DNA of 64,000 bases, taken from Blastocatellia bacterium (GTDB taxonomy: Bacteria > Acidobacteriota > Blastocatellia > UBA7656). The DNA lies in the NCBI GenBank assembly GCA_035275065.1, contig DATENM010000061.1, forward strand, positions 79,495-143,494, written 5' to 3'. The position numbers and the translations under genes are program-made. Under the pieces are notes generated by a model. That model saw only the letters and a list, made by a program, of their open reading frames with translations, was not told the origin of the DNA and ran no database searches. Of this stretch, positions 17,567 through 26,526 are shown piece after piece; the stretch's first letter is position 1; each line of letters begins with the position of its first letter.

Positions 17567-18070
17567 TCAAGCCTCTTTAGCGAGCTTATCGATGTAAACC
17601 AGATAGTCGGTCGTCACCGCTTCGGCTCCGAGCTGTCTGACCATCGCCGTGACCTGGCCGCGATGATACGACGAGTGATTGACGACGTGCTGCATGATCT
17701 GCCCCAGCGGGTACGCCCATTGCTCGCCACGGGTGTTGGTATAGGCGATGACGCGCTGCAAGCTCTCGTCGGTCTGCTCGTCAATCAAGTTCTGCTGATC
17801 CTGCTCGACCTCGGCCCAACGGCTTCGCAGCGCGGCAAGCTCGGCGAAATCGTTCGGATCAAACATAGCTTTCGGAGAGACGCCCCGGCAGCGCATCAGC
17901 CATACCCATTCCGCCGCCAGTGTGTGGGTCAGCGTTGCTTGCACCGAATGGTGGCTGGTCGATAAATCTTCCGCCAGTTGCCGCAGCGTCAGGCGCGAGG
18001 CGACGTCCAGCATCCGGGCGTTGGCCCAGCGGTTATAAGCGAGCAGCAATTGAATGTCTTTCTTGGTCAT
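17567..18070 (-). CDS. DinB family protein
   Basis: 167-residue four-helix-bundle protein of the DinB/YfiT-like metal-dependent superfamily. Seen: the opening LLLAYNRWANARMLDVASRL, a His in the second helix (LTHTLAAEWVWLMR) and the paired His of the third helix (MQHVVNHSSYHRGQVTAMVR), which together make the usual three-His metal site. Members include thiol transferases and many unassigned proteins; the role here is not clear. Single domain of normal length, cytoplasmic. It sits between the amidohydrolase (20-nt gap) and the S41 peptidase (35-nt gap) on the same strand, so all three are probably one transcript. Confidence 0.88.
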   Translation of the reverse strand: MTKKDIQLLLAYNRWANARMLDVASRLTLRQLAEDLSTSHHSVQATLTHTLAAEWVWLMRCRGVSPKAMFDPNDFAELAALRSRWAEVEQDQQNLIDEQTDESLQRVIAYTNTRGEQWAYPLGQIMQHVVNHSSYHRGQVTAMVRQLGAEAVTTDYLVYIDKLAKEA

Positions 18071-18090
18071 CGCAATCCCTCAATCATCGA

Positions 18091-19368
18091 TCAAGGCTGC
18101 ACGCCGGCGTAAGCCGGAATGGCGCCGCGCGCGACGTGCTTGTAAACCACGCCGCCCTTCATGACAAAGACGACGCGGCGCACCGCCGTGATCTCTTTCA
18201 ACGGGTCGCCGTCGAGCGCGATGATGTCGGCCTGCAAGCCGGGGGCAATCGCGCCGATCTGATCGCTCAGGCCGAGCGCTTCGGCGGCGAGCGCGTTGGC
18301 CGAGACCATTGCCGCCATGGGAGCGACGCCGCCGTCACGAACGCGATCAATAAACTCTTCGGCGTTGCGCCCATGCGCGCCGGCCACCGCGTCTGTGCCG
18401 AAGACCATCTTCAGCCCCGGCACTCTGGCCGCGCGCCGCATCAGCTCGTGATTCATCGGCAGAATCTTCTCGAAGACATCAAAGCCTTCCAGAGTTTTGG
18501 GGTAGTAGGGGCTGCCGACATATTTTTCCTTGTTCAGAATATAGTTTTCAAGCAGCAGCCCGGCCTGCGGGTCGAAATAGGTTCCCCGCGCGGCCATCAA
18601 TTTCAAATCGTCGTCGGTCGCCCCCAACCCATGCTCGACCTGCGTGCAGCCGGCAAGCGTCGCGCCGCGCACGGCATCTCTGTAAGCATGCACGAGCGTG
18701 CGCAGGCCCTGCTTGCGGGCTTCGTCGCAGGCGGCATTCAGTTGCTCCTGCGACATGGTCATAGAGCCCTGGAGCATGCCGCCGGCGGCAAAAATTTTAA
18801 TCAAGTCGGCGCCGGCTTCTTTCTGTTTGCGGACGTAGGCGCGGATTTCATCCGGCGTCCCTGTCTGCTCGCCGCGCCCGATGAGCGGTTCGACAGCCGT
18901 GAGCAGGCGCGGGCCGGGCAGCATTCCCCTGGCGATGGCTTCGCGCAGCGGCAGGTCTGTGGGCGAGCCGGGACTTTGTATGGTCGTGAAGCCTGCCATC
19001 AGCGTCAGCCAGGCGTTCGACGCCGAGCGATACGCCGCCTCTTGAGTGGTTTCGGCCATGCCGACATTCTTGCCGTCTTTGCCGAAGCTCCAGGTGATAT
19101 GCGCGTGCGCGTCAATCCAGCCGGGCAACACCGTCAGGCCACGCAAGTCGTAATCTACGGGGCCGGCCTTCGGGTCAATGGCGACGATCTTCGCGCCTTC
19201 GATGACAATGCGCGTGTCGCGCAGCACGCCGCCCCGGCCATCAAGCACCGTGCTTGCGGCAATGACGATACGCTTGCCCGATGCCGGCGTCTGTGAAGAG
19301 ACGGTCTGCGCTCTGGCGCTGATGCTAAGAAGACCAATGATGCACAGAATGAACTTTGCGGCCCGCAT
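18091..19368 (-). CDS. Amidohydrolase family protein (prolidase/imidazolonepropionase-like), exported
   Basis: 425-residue exported metal-dependent hydrolase. The signal peptide is about residues 1-20 (FILCIIGLLSISARA). Metal-site motifs of the amidohydrolase superfamily follow: DAHAHITW (residues 87-94), LIKIFAAGG with the probable carboxylated Lys, LVHAYRD, QVEHGLG and FGTDAVAGAHGRN with the final Asp. The C-terminal beta part GLQADIIALDGDPLKEITAV closes the composite barrel. Secreted relatives in this phylum are often annotated as X-Pro dipeptidases; the substrate is not determined here. ATG 19368 follows GGAGGAG by 7 nt; a frame starting upstream at 19449 would run through a repeat. First gene of a three-gene run with DinB and the S41 peptidase. 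Confidence 0.88.
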   Translation of the reverse strand: MRAAKFILCIIGLLSISARAQTVSSQTPASGKRIVIAASTVLDGRGGVLRDTRIVIEGAKIVAIDPKAGPVDYDLRGLTVLPGWIDAHAHITWSFGKDGKNVGMAETTQEAAYRSASNAWLTLMAGFTTIQSPGSPTDLPLREAIARGMLPGPRLLTAVEPLIGRGEQTGTPDEIRAYVRKQKEAGADLIKIFAAGGMLQGSMTMSQEQLNAACDEARKQGLRTLVHAYRDAVRGATLAGCTQVEHGLGATDDDLKLMAARGTYFDPQAGLLLENYILNKEKYVGSPYYPKTLEGFDVFEKILPMNHELMRRAARVPGLKMVFGTDAVAGAHGRNAEEFIDRVRDGGVAPMAAMVSANALAAEALGLSDQIGAIAPGLQADIIALDGDPLKEITAVRRVVFVMKGGVVYKHVARGAIPAYAGVQP

Positions 19369-19383
19369 GCTTGCTCCTCCTAG

Positions 19384-19470
19384 AGCCGTTTTCGATTGGG
19401 TTGCCAGGTAGCGCAAGCTGTTAGCTTGCGCGAGTCCTCGCAATCTCACCGATTGCGCTACAAGGCAAAG
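19384..19470. repeat. GCGCAA-TTGCGC palindrome family, copy 2
   Basis: CTAGAG-type edge, then GTTTTCGATTGGGTTGCCAG, then a left arm GTAGCGCAAGCTGTTAGCTT and an imperfect right arm built on GCAATCTCACCGATTGCGCTAC. The left part aligns with the reverse complement of 57681-57741, including the CTAGAG edge and the TTTTCGATTG segment. It lies just upstream of the amidohydrolase ribosome site. Confidence 0.75.
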
Positions 19471-19653
19471 GCACCGCCCTGAGGTTGCCGGAATAGCTTA
19501 TTCCCTGGATTTCAGTTTTGCCAGCCGCCCGCCGTCACCTTTCAACAGGTTGGCCGGCGCAACGAAGGCGGGTGCAGAGCGACATCGCGAGGCGCGAAAA
19601 CATCGTGAGCTTTCTGCTCAAGGCGTATGGGCTCGCCCTGATCTCGACCCTCA

Positions 19654-20817
19654 TCAGCAACTGAGTTTTTGCAGGCTCTCCTTGATCTGGTGAATCGCAT
19701 CCTCGAACTGCTTTTCCGCGATGGCGTAGGTGATGCGCAGGTGCCCGGGCGTGCCGCACAGGCTGCCGGCGACGACGAGGACGTTGGCGTCCTGCAACAG
19801 GTAATCCACCAGGTCCACATCGCTGCGGATCAATCTGCCGCCCTCGGTTCGGCAGCCGATGTAATGCTCGATGTTCCAGAAGAAGAAATAGGCCGCCTGC
19901 GGCGTGATGTACGAGGTGTGCGGGACCGTGTCCAATAGCTCAATCGCCTTCGCCCGCCGCGCCTTCAGGGCCTCGACGATTGGCGAGATGATCTCGTCCT
20001 TGGCTTCGAGCGCGGCTAACGCCCCGCGTTGCAAAAACTCGTTGACGCCCGACGTGGCATAGTTCTGCTTCTGGAGATAAATGTCGGCCCACATGGGATG
20101 CGCCGCGACGAACCCGACCCGCAAGCCCGACATCGCGTAGTTCTTCGACAGGCTGTTGACCAACAACACCCGGTCGCGCATTTTGGGCCAACTGCTAATG
20201 CTCGGACAGGTTTTCTCATCCATCAAAACGAGGTTGTAAACTTCGTCAGAGACGACCAGCAGACGCGGATGGTCCATCAGCACTTTGACCAGCGCGTCCA
20301 TCTCTTCGCGCGTGTAGACCGTCCCGGTCGGATTATTCGGGTTGGTCAGGATCAGCACACGGCTCTTCCAGCTAATGCTTTGCGCCAGCCGTCGCGGCGT
20401 CAGCTTAAAATCGTCTTCGGCACTTGTCTCGATGATCTTGAGGCGGCCTCGACCCTGCGCGACGATGTTGGGGAAGGCGAACCAGAACGGCGCGGGGATC
20501 AATACCTCCTCGTCGCCGATGATGGTATCAAGGATGTTGTATAACGCCTGCGAAGCGCCGTAAGTAATAATGATGCCTTCTTCCGAGTAGCCATACTCCC
20601 TGGCGACCTTCTTTCGCAGGTCTTCGATGCCGCGCGTCGGCGGGTAAGAGAGTTGTTCTTTGCTTGCTTCGACCGCTTTGATAATTGCCTGGCGCACCTT
20701 CTCGTTTACCGGAAAGGGCGGCGCGCCGGTGTTGAGCGGTGTCGGCTTGGTGTCGAAATGCTTCGTGCTTTCCGGGGCTTGCGGCAGCGAATAGAGGCGG
20801 GCGGGAGTCTGTGTCAT
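19654..20817 (-). CDS. PLP-dependent aminotransferase, class I/II
   Basis: 387-residue fold-type I aminotransferase acting on an amino acid/keto acid pair. Conserved elements: the substrate loop LNTGAPPFPV, YPPTRGIEDLRKKVA, the cofactor loop ITYGASQALYN, TNPNNPTGTVY (Asn contacting PLP), VVSDEVYN (Asp191), the Schiff-base Lys225 in NSLSKNYAMSGLRVGF, and the carboxylate-binding Arg in GHLRITYA. Length is normal. Closest in style to aspartate/aromatic aminotransferases, but specificity cannot be read. It stands alone: about 280 nt from the amidohydrolase start downstream, and separated from the M64 peptidase upstream by 165 nt with no repeat. Confidence 0.9.
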   Translation of the reverse strand: MTQTPARLYSLPQAPESTKHFDTKPTPLNTGAPPFPVNEKVRQAIIKAVEASKEQLSYPPTRGIEDLRKKVAREYGYSEEGIIITYGASQALYNILDTIIGDEEVLIPAPFWFAFPNIVAQGRGRLKIIETSAEDDFKLTPRRLAQSISWKSRVLILTNPNNPTGTVYTREEMDALVKVLMDHPRLLVVSDEVYNLVLMDEKTCPSISSWPKMRDRVLLVNSLSKNYAMSGLRVGFVAAHPMWADIYLQKQNYATSGVNEFLQRGALAALEAKDEIISPIVEALKARRAKAIELLDTVPHTSYITPQAAYFFFWNIEHYIGCRTEGGRLIRSDVDLVDYLLQDANVLVVAGSLCGTPGHLRITYAIAEKQFEDAIHQIKESLQKLSC

Positions 20818-20982
20818 AGGAATCTACCTTTCGATGAAGGATTCTAAATCAGATGGCATAGTTCAACGCCAAACCCGGATATGCATATACCATTCGACAC
20901 CTCAAAGCAAGGTGACAGTCACCACAATAAGCGATCCGTGAGAATAAAGAGTGAGTCCGGGTCGCGGGCCTTCCATGCGCCG

Positions 20983-22392
20983 CTAGCGCGCGTACAGACT
21001 GATGACGCGCTCGATGGCGCGGCGGCAGACGGCGCAGAACGCCTGGCTGCGCGTGAACATGATGCAATCGACTTCGGGCCGATAATAGCCTTTCGCCTCG
21101 TACATCGCGCCCTCGAAAGCGCCGACCTTGCCGGCATATTTTTCCGACCCGAAGAGCTTCACTTCAAAGACGCGGTTCTCGCGGAAGAGGGCTTCCATCT
21201 CGGCTTCCGGGCGATTCTCGGCGCGAATCTGTGCCCGCCGCTTGCCGTATTCGCGCGAATGCTGCTCGTACTCTTCTTTCTTCCACGGCGTTGGGATCGG
21301 CGTCCCCGGCTCGACCAGGTCTTTCCATTTCAGGCTCGCCGGGTCGAGCAGCGCCGTGACGTTCGGCTCCCACGGCTCGACTTTCACGTCGGGCGTCGTG
21401 TAAGCCACGGGCGAGGTGTAATACTCGTCGGCCAACCCTGCGAAGTGATGGCCGAACTCGTGAACGAAGATGTAGGGCGCTTGCTCGCTGTCGGCGGCCA
21501 CCGTGCTATAGAGGTTAAAGATGCCACCGCCGCCATAGGTCCGCGTGTTGGTGATGATCTCGATGAACTCGTAAGGCGCGAACTGCGCCACGGTGCGCAG
21601 TTCGCGGTTGTCAAAGGTCAACACGTAGCGCTCGGAGCCGAACGCGTCATAGCTCGTGCCCAGCGGCGAGGCGCGATGAATGCCGGTCGAGGGCCGCGAG
21701 ATGCCCGACTCCGGAGCCGGCGGGCAGAGCGCCCAGACGTTGAAATCTTTGCGATGCTCTTTGTACGGTGAAGTCGCAAACAGAATGGCAAGCAATCGCC
21801 GCACATCCTTCTCGAACTTGCCGCGCTCCGCCGCCGTGTAACCGTCGCCTAGAATCAAGAAATCAACTTTAGTCGCCGGGTCGCCGTTCTTTTCAATCTC
21901 GATCAGCGGCGCCGGCGCCGGCGCCGTTGCCGGGTCAATGAACATGTCTTTCGGGTCAACGACCAGCGACCAGACTTCGCGGAAGGCGTTCGCGGCGTCA
22001 CGCTTCTTCAATACCACCTGCACCGATGACGCAGGCGACGGGAAGCGCAGCGATTCGTGAAAGGTGCGATTCATCGCCTTGGCTTCGTCGGTCGTCTCCC
22101 ACTCGCCGTAGACCGAGGCGAAGCCGCGCGAGTAGAGCAAACGGTTGGTCGCGCGGTCGCGGACTTCAAAGATGTACCTGCCGAGGTTGGTCTCATCAAT
22201 CGTCTTCTGCGGGTCGCCGGGCCAGGCGAGCGGCTCGACGACGACGCGATCAAGGCTGAAGAGTTCCTGCGTCGCATTGCCGGTGTGATAGTAATCCACA
22301 CGCATGGTGCGCGGCGTCTGGGCCGCCGCGTTGACGCTGAAGTGTGACACGACCAACAGGAGGGCGAGCGCAATGAAAGCCGTCTTTATCAT
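20983..22392 (-). CDS. Peptidase M64 (IgA peptidase-type) secreted metalloprotease
   Basis: 469-residue secreted zinc peptidase of the M64 family. The signal peptide is about residues 1-24 (FIALALLLVVSHFSVNAAA). An N-terminal M64_N domain (to about residue 160; RVDYYHTGNATQELFSLDRV region) precedes the catalytic domain, which starts KVDFLILGDGYTAAE and carries the zinc motif HEFGHHFAGLADEYY (His311, Glu312, His315). A late Cys-containing segment (IMFTRSQAFCAVCRRAIERV) is typical of the family end. ATG 22392 is preferred because the signal peptide starts there; in-frame sequence upstream is hydrophilic. Divergent from the Kelch lipoprotein gene, 118 nt apart. Confidence 0.9.
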   Translation of the reverse strand: MIKTAFIALALLLVVSHFSVNAAAQTPRTMRVDYYHTGNATQELFSLDRVVVEPLAWPGDPQKTIDETNLGRYIFEVRDRATNRLLYSRGFASVYGEWETTDEAKAMNRTFHESLRFPSPASSVQVVLKKRDAANAFREVWSLVVDPKDMFIDPATAPAPAPLIEIEKNGDPATKVDFLILGDGYTAAERGKFEKDVRRLLAILFATSPYKEHRKDFNVWALCPPAPESGISRPSTGIHRASPLGTSYDAFGSERYVLTFDNRELRTVAQFAPYEFIEIITNTRTYGGGGIFNLYSTVAADSEQAPYIFVHEFGHHFAGLADEYYTSPVAYTTPDVKVEPWEPNVTALLDPASLKWKDLVEPGTPIPTPWKKEEYEQHSREYGKRRAQIRAENRPEAEMEALFRENRVFEVKLFGSEKYAGKVGAFEGAMYEAKGYYRPEVDCIMFTRSQAFCAVCRRAIERVISLYAR

Positions 22393-22510
22393 GGCGACGA
22401 TTTTATCAGCACAGAGCCGATTCGCCCATCGCCGCACAAACGGGTTGAGGGAAGAAAAATCAGACGAGCGGCGTCTAAGAGATGAATAACTTTAAGAGGA
22501 GACGAGCCAC

Positions 22511-23638
22511 ATGACGAACAGGGTAAAACGCAGTCTATTGCTTCCTTTGCTGATTGGCTTGCTCGCTTGCACGAGCGCCGGTCATTTGCACAATCCTGCC
22601 ATGGCTGACGGAGCGATCACGCTCGCCGCCGGCATGAGCGAGGCGCGCTCAGGCCACACCGCAACGCTGTTGCCGAGCGGTGATGTGCTGATCGCCGGCG
22701 GCATGAACGGCAACGATAAATACTTCGCCAATTGTGAAATCTATTCGCCGGCAGCCAGCCGCTTCACTGCCGCCCCGAGCATGAGCACGACGCGCGTCGG
22801 CCACACGGCGACGCTGCTCGCAAACGGCAAAGTCTTGATTGCCGGCGGCTACAATGGCGACTACCTTCAGAGCGCCGAACTTTACGACCCGCAGACGCGC
22901 CAGTTCACGCCGACCGGGCGACTGACCATGCCGCGCAGCGAGCAAGTGGCCGTGCGCCTCAACAATGGCAAGGTGCTGCTCATCGGCGGCGTCAGCACGG
23001 GGTATTCCTTCCTAGCCAGCGCCGAGATTTATGACCCGGCGACCGGCCGCTTCACACCCACCGGCCATCTGACGACGGCGCGCGAAGGCCACACTGCCAC
23101 CTTGCTCAAGGATGGCAAAGTACTCGTCACCGGCGGCCATAAAGACCGCCGCGAGGCGATGACGGTTTATGCGAGCGCCGAAGTCTACGACCCGGCGCGT
23201 GGTGTTTTTACAGCGACCGGCAACCTGACGATCCCCCGACATAAACACGCCGCGGCGTTATTGTCGGACGGTCGTGTGCTGATCGTCGGCGGCTCGGATC
23301 AGCGTGATCGGCGCGGCCAGTATGACAGCGCCGAGTTGTACGACGCGGAGAGCGGCACATTCAAAGCCGCGGGCCACATGCAGGAGCCGCGCTACAAGAT
23401 CGTCAGCGCCATTGCCACGCTGAAAGATGGCAGAGTCTTGATTGCCGGCGGCGCCGAGCATGCGGAAGTGTATGATCCGGCGGCCCGGACGTTTCGCGCT
23501 GTCGGCGGCCAGTTCGATACGGCACACTTCTTTGCCGCGGCGACCTTGCTACAAGATGGGCGAGTGCTCATCACCGGCGGCTATAACGATCACGGTACGG
23601 CGAGCGAGCGTGTCTGGACATATCAGGCAGGCGGGTAG
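22511..23638 (+). CDS. Kelch-repeat lipoprotein
   Basis: 375-residue lipoprotein. The signal ends in a lipobox LIGLLAC-T (Cys about residue 20), so it should be anchored in a membrane. The rest is about six Kelch-type beta-propeller blades with the repeated pattern HTATLLxxGxVLIAGGxxxxxYLxSAELYDPxTxxFT (for example at MSTTRVGHTATLLANGKVLI and at LTTAREGHTATLLKDGKVLV). Blades are about 50 residues each and regular, consistent with one full propeller. No enzyme motif is seen; ligand or partner unknown. Divergent from the M64 peptidase, which suggests shared regulation of two envelope proteins. Confidence 0.88.
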   Translation: MTNRVKRSLLLPLLIGLLACTSAGHLHNPAMADGAITLAAGMSEARSGHTATLLPSGDVLIAGGMNGNDKYFANCEIYSPAASRFTAAPSMSTTRVGHTATLLANGKVLIAGGYNGDYLQSAELYDPQTRQFTPTGRLTMPRSEQVAVRLNNGKVLLIGGVSTGYSFLASAEIYDPATGRFTPTGHLTTAREGHTATLLKDGKVLVTGGHKDRREAMTVYASAEVYDPARGVFTATGNLTIPRHKHAAALLSDGRVLIVGGSDQRDRRGQYDSAELYDAESGTFKAAGHMQEPRYKIVSAIATLKDGRVLIAGGAEHAEVYDPAARTFRAVGGQFDTAHFFAAATLLQDGRVLITGGYNDHGTASERVWTYQAGG

Positions 23639-23639
23639 T

Positions 23640-23740
23640 GATTTCGCCGCTAACGAAATCAGCGGTGAGCTGGCGCAGTGGCTTGTCTGATTCCAAATTC
23701 GAGGGCACCCATTTGGAATCGACCTGCCGCTGCGCCAGCT
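23640..23740. repeat. Nested inverted repeats after the Kelch gene
   Basis: Three pairings follow the stop codon. GATTTCG (23640-23646) pairs with CGAAATC (23654-23660). AGCTGGCGCAGTGGC (23668-23682) pairs with GCCGCTGCGCCAGCT (23726-23740), one G-T. Inside that, GATTCCAAAT (23689-23698) pairs with ATTTGGAATC (23711-23720). It could terminate the Kelch transcript or be a small palindromic element. Confidence 0.65.
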
Positions 23741-23850
23741 TGATGTTCGAACCATCTCACCTGTGACATCGCATGTCGCCATAGTCCGCTAACCGGCTAT
23801 GTGATTCATGCGACAAAGCACATCCATGAACTCTACGCGCGGCGTCGGGC

Positions 23851-24036
23851 TTAGAACCTGACGACGCCGAGCAGATAAAGCAGTAAGAGAATCCCCAGAA
23901 CCACCAGCAAGATATGCGAGCCGCCGCCCCACAGCGGATAGCGGTTATAGCGCGTCGTGTACGCCGGATAGTAACGCGGCCCGCTCCAACTGAATAACCA
24001 GATCACTGCCAGAATAACCAATAACCATATCAACAT
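23851..24036 (-). CDS. Small two-helix membrane protein
   Basis: 61-residue protein: an N-terminal membrane helix (LLVILAVIWLFSW), a short polar loop rich in Tyr, Pro and Arg (GPRYYPAYTTRYNRYPLWGG) and a second helix (ILLVVLGILLLLYLLGVV). This layout resembles the small stress-linked membrane proteins annotated as lmo0937-like or DUF3309, but I cannot assign it firmly. A GAGGTG lies about 7 nt upstream of the ATG. It is isolated: 212 nt from the Kelch gene and divergent from recG. The function is unknown. Confidence 0.6.
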   Translation of the reverse strand: MLIWLLVILAVIWLFSWSGPRYYPAYTTRYNRYPLWGGGSHILLVVLGILLLLYLLGVVRF

Positions 24037-24282
24037 CGCCGTTCACCTCGTTGAAGTAGTTGATCGCCTTGCTATCGCCCGCTCACTTGCGGCGTCCCTA
24101 CGAACAATGAGTCTGCAATCCCGATGCCAGTCAGAGCGCCGCTTGATCGTTTGTCTTTCATACGCCGAGCCCGCGCGCTACAAAAGTTAGGCTGTATGAT
24201 GGTGGCTGAATACAATCCACCTTGCTCGAATGGATTGACCGCTGCGGAATGGCTACCCTAGTATTTTTACGAGCCCCGATGG

Positions 24283-26442
24283 TTGCGTGAGGATCACCCT
24301 TTGCTCAAGCTGCGAACGCCGCTCTACGAACTTCATCTACACGAGATTCCGCGCCTGGCGATCAAGACGGCGCAGAAGATTGCTGTCGGCATCGCCGCGG
24401 CGAGCGATACCGGCAACCCGCTGCACGTGACCATCGAAGACTTGCTGCATTACCTGCCGATGCGCTACGAAGACCGCTCGGACCTCAAGCATGTGCGCGA
24501 CCTTGAACACGGCATGTACGCGACCATCGAAGTCGAAGTGCGGGTCGCCGGCACCTACCCGGTGAAAGGCGGTAAGCTGCGCATCTTCGAGTTCTCCGCG
24601 GTAGACGAGACCGGGCAGGTGCGGGCTTACTGGTGGAATCAGGCTTACCTGCAAAACTCGTTTCCGAAAGGCCGCCGCGTCCTGCTCTACGGCCAGTGGA
24701 AGCGCAGCCGCCGCGGCTTCTTTGAAGTCGAGAATCCCGATTACGAATTCGTCAGCGAAGACGACGACGCGGAGACGATTCACACGGGTCGCCGCGTGCC
24801 GGTCTATCGCAAGCTCGGCGACATCCGCGCCAAGCAACTGCGCTCGATCCTCTATCACGTCATCGAGCGGCTGGATTTCTCGGAGATCGAAGAGACGCTG
24901 CCGCAGGAGATCATCAGCCGCGACCATTTGATTCCGCGCGCCGATGCCATTCGCCAGATACACTTCCCCGCCGACGACGCGCCGCTCGATCTATATAACC
25001 GCTTCGCGTCGCCGGCGCATGAGCGCTTGATCTTTGAAGAGTTCTTCTGGCTCGGCCTGGCAATGGGCCTCCGCCGACAGGGCCGCGAAGCCTCGCCCAA
25101 GGGCACCGTCATCGAAGTCAACGACCGCGTGCGCGACGCCGTGCGCGCCATTCTGCCGTTCAAGCCAACCGGCGCGCAGAAGCGTGTGCTGCGCGAGATC
25201 GTTGACGACATGGCGAGCCAGAAACCGATGAACCGGCTGGTGCAGGGCGATGTCGGCTCGGGCAAGACCATCGTCGCGATTCAAGCGGCCATCGTCGCCA
25301 TCGAGAACGGCTATCAATCGGCGCTGATGGTGCCGACGGAAATCCTTGCCGAGCAACACGCGCGCAATGCCAGGCGCATACTCGCCAGTGTGCCGTATCG
25401 CGTCGAGCTGTTGACCGGCTCGCTCGCGACGGCGAGAAAGCGCGAGCTCCACACCGCCATCGAAGCCGGCGAAGTCGATCTGGTCATCGGCACCCACGCT
25501 CTGATTCAGGAAGGCGTCAACTTTCATAAGCTCGGACTGGTGGTCATTGACGAGCAGCACCGCTTCGGCGTGCTGCAACGCGCCGAGCTGATCAATCGCG
25601 GCTACAATCCCGACGTGCTGGTGATGACGGCAACGCCGATCCCAAGGTCGCTAGCGATGACGGTCTATGGCGACCTCGACCTATCGATCATTGACGAGAT
25701 GCCGCCGGGCAGAAAATCGATCATCACCAAGGTTCGCGGCGAATCGGCGCGCACAAAAATTTATCACTTCCTCGACACCATCATCCGCCAGGGCCAGCAG
25801 GTCTACATCGTTTATCCGCTGGTCGAAGAGAGTGAGAAGCTCGACCTGCTGAACGCCTCGCAGATGGCCGAGCATCTACAGACGGCGGTCTTCCCCAACT
25901 TCCGCGTCGGCCTGATCCACGGGCGCATGAAGCAGGAAGAGAAGGACGCGGTGATGAATGACTTCCGCCGCGGCGCGATTCACCTCCTGGTCGCGACAAC
26001 GGTGATCGAAGTCGGCGTGGATGTGCCGAACGCGTCGGTGATGATCATCGAGCATGCCGAGCGCTTTGGCCTGTCACAGCTCCATCAGTTGCGCGGGCGC
26101 GTCGGCCGCGGCGACGAACAGGCGTACTGCATCCTGCTCGCAGGCGACAAGCGCACCGCCGAAGCGCGCGAGCGTTTGCAGATTATGGAAGAGACCAGCG
26201 ACGGCTTTAAGGTTGCCGAGAAAGACTTGGAGCTGCGCGGGCCGGGCGAAGTGATGGGCACACGGCAATCGGGGGTGCCGGCTTTTCGCGTCGGCAATCT
26301 GGTGCGCGATTATAAGATTCTGGAGCTGGCGCGGCGCGAGGCCGACTACATGCTGACGACGCGACGCAACACGCGCGAGACGGCGCAACTGGTCGAACTG
26401 GTGCGCCGGCAGCCGAAGTTCGGATTGGCCGCCGTGGGGTGA
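24283..26442 (+). CDS. recG: ATP-dependent DNA helicase RecG
   Basis: Superfamily 2 helicase that regresses stalled replication forks and branch-migrates Holliday junctions. 719 residues. The N-terminal wedge/OB part is seen in LLHYLPMRYEDRS and GRRVLLYGQWKRSRRGFFEV. Helicase motifs follow: Walker A GDVGSGKT (about 320), motif II as DEQH in LVVIDEQHRFG (about 421), motif III TATPIPRSLAMT, motif IV/V around HGRMKQEEKDAVM and TTVIEVGVDVPNAS, motif VI QLRGRVGRG, and the RecG C-terminal LELRGPGEVMGTRQSG. The start is uncertain: TTG 24283 gives the length used; a TTG at 24301 has GAGG 8 nt upstream. An ATG at 24279 is out of frame. Confidence 0.95.
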   Translation: MREDHPLLKLRTPLYELHLHEIPRLAIKTAQKIAVGIAAASDTGNPLHVTIEDLLHYLPMRYEDRSDLKHVRDLEHGMYATIEVEVRVAGTYPVKGGKLRIFEFSAVDETGQVRAYWWNQAYLQNSFPKGRRVLLYGQWKRSRRGFFEVENPDYEFVSEDDDAETIHTGRRVPVYRKLGDIRAKQLRSILYHVIERLDFSEIEETLPQEIISRDHLIPRADAIRQIHFPADDAPLDLYNRFASPAHERLIFEEFFWLGLAMGLRRQGREASPKGTVIEVNDRVRDAVRAILPFKPTGAQKRVLREIVDDMASQKPMNRLVQGDVGSGKTIVAIQAAIVAIENGYQSALMVPTEILAEQHARNARRILASVPYRVELLTGSLATARKRELHTAIEAGEVDLVIGTHALIQEGVNFHKLGLVVIDEQHRFGVLQRAELINRGYNPDVLVMTATPIPRSLAMTVYGDLDLSIIDEMPPGRKSIITKVRGESARTKIYHFLDTIIRQGQQVYIVYPLVEESEKLDLLNASQMAEHLQTAVFPNFRVGLIHGRMKQEEKDAVMNDFRRGAIHLLVATTVIEVGVDVPNASVMIIEHAERFGLSQLHQLRGRVGRGDEQAYCILLAGDKRTAEARERLQIMEETSDGFKVAEKDLELRGPGEVMGTRQSGVPAFRVGNLVRDYKILELARREADYMLTTRRNTRETAQLVELVRRQPKFGLAAVG

Positions 26443-26470
26443 GATAAAGCAATCTGTTGAGACAAAGCAA

Positions 26471-26504
26471 AAGGCCGGCAGTCCACTATGCCGGCCTTGC
26501 CCGA
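26471..26504 (-). terminator. Terminator of the AAA+ ATPase gene
   Basis: AAGGCCGGCA (26471-26480) pairs with TGCCGGCCTT (26489-26498), with an 8-nt loop. On the minus strand the stem is followed by TTTTGCTTTG, so it fits a terminator for the minus-strand gene ending at 26527; it may also stop recG transcripts. Confidence 0.7.
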
Positions 26505-26526
26505 ACCATCACTTTGCTTCTGTTCG

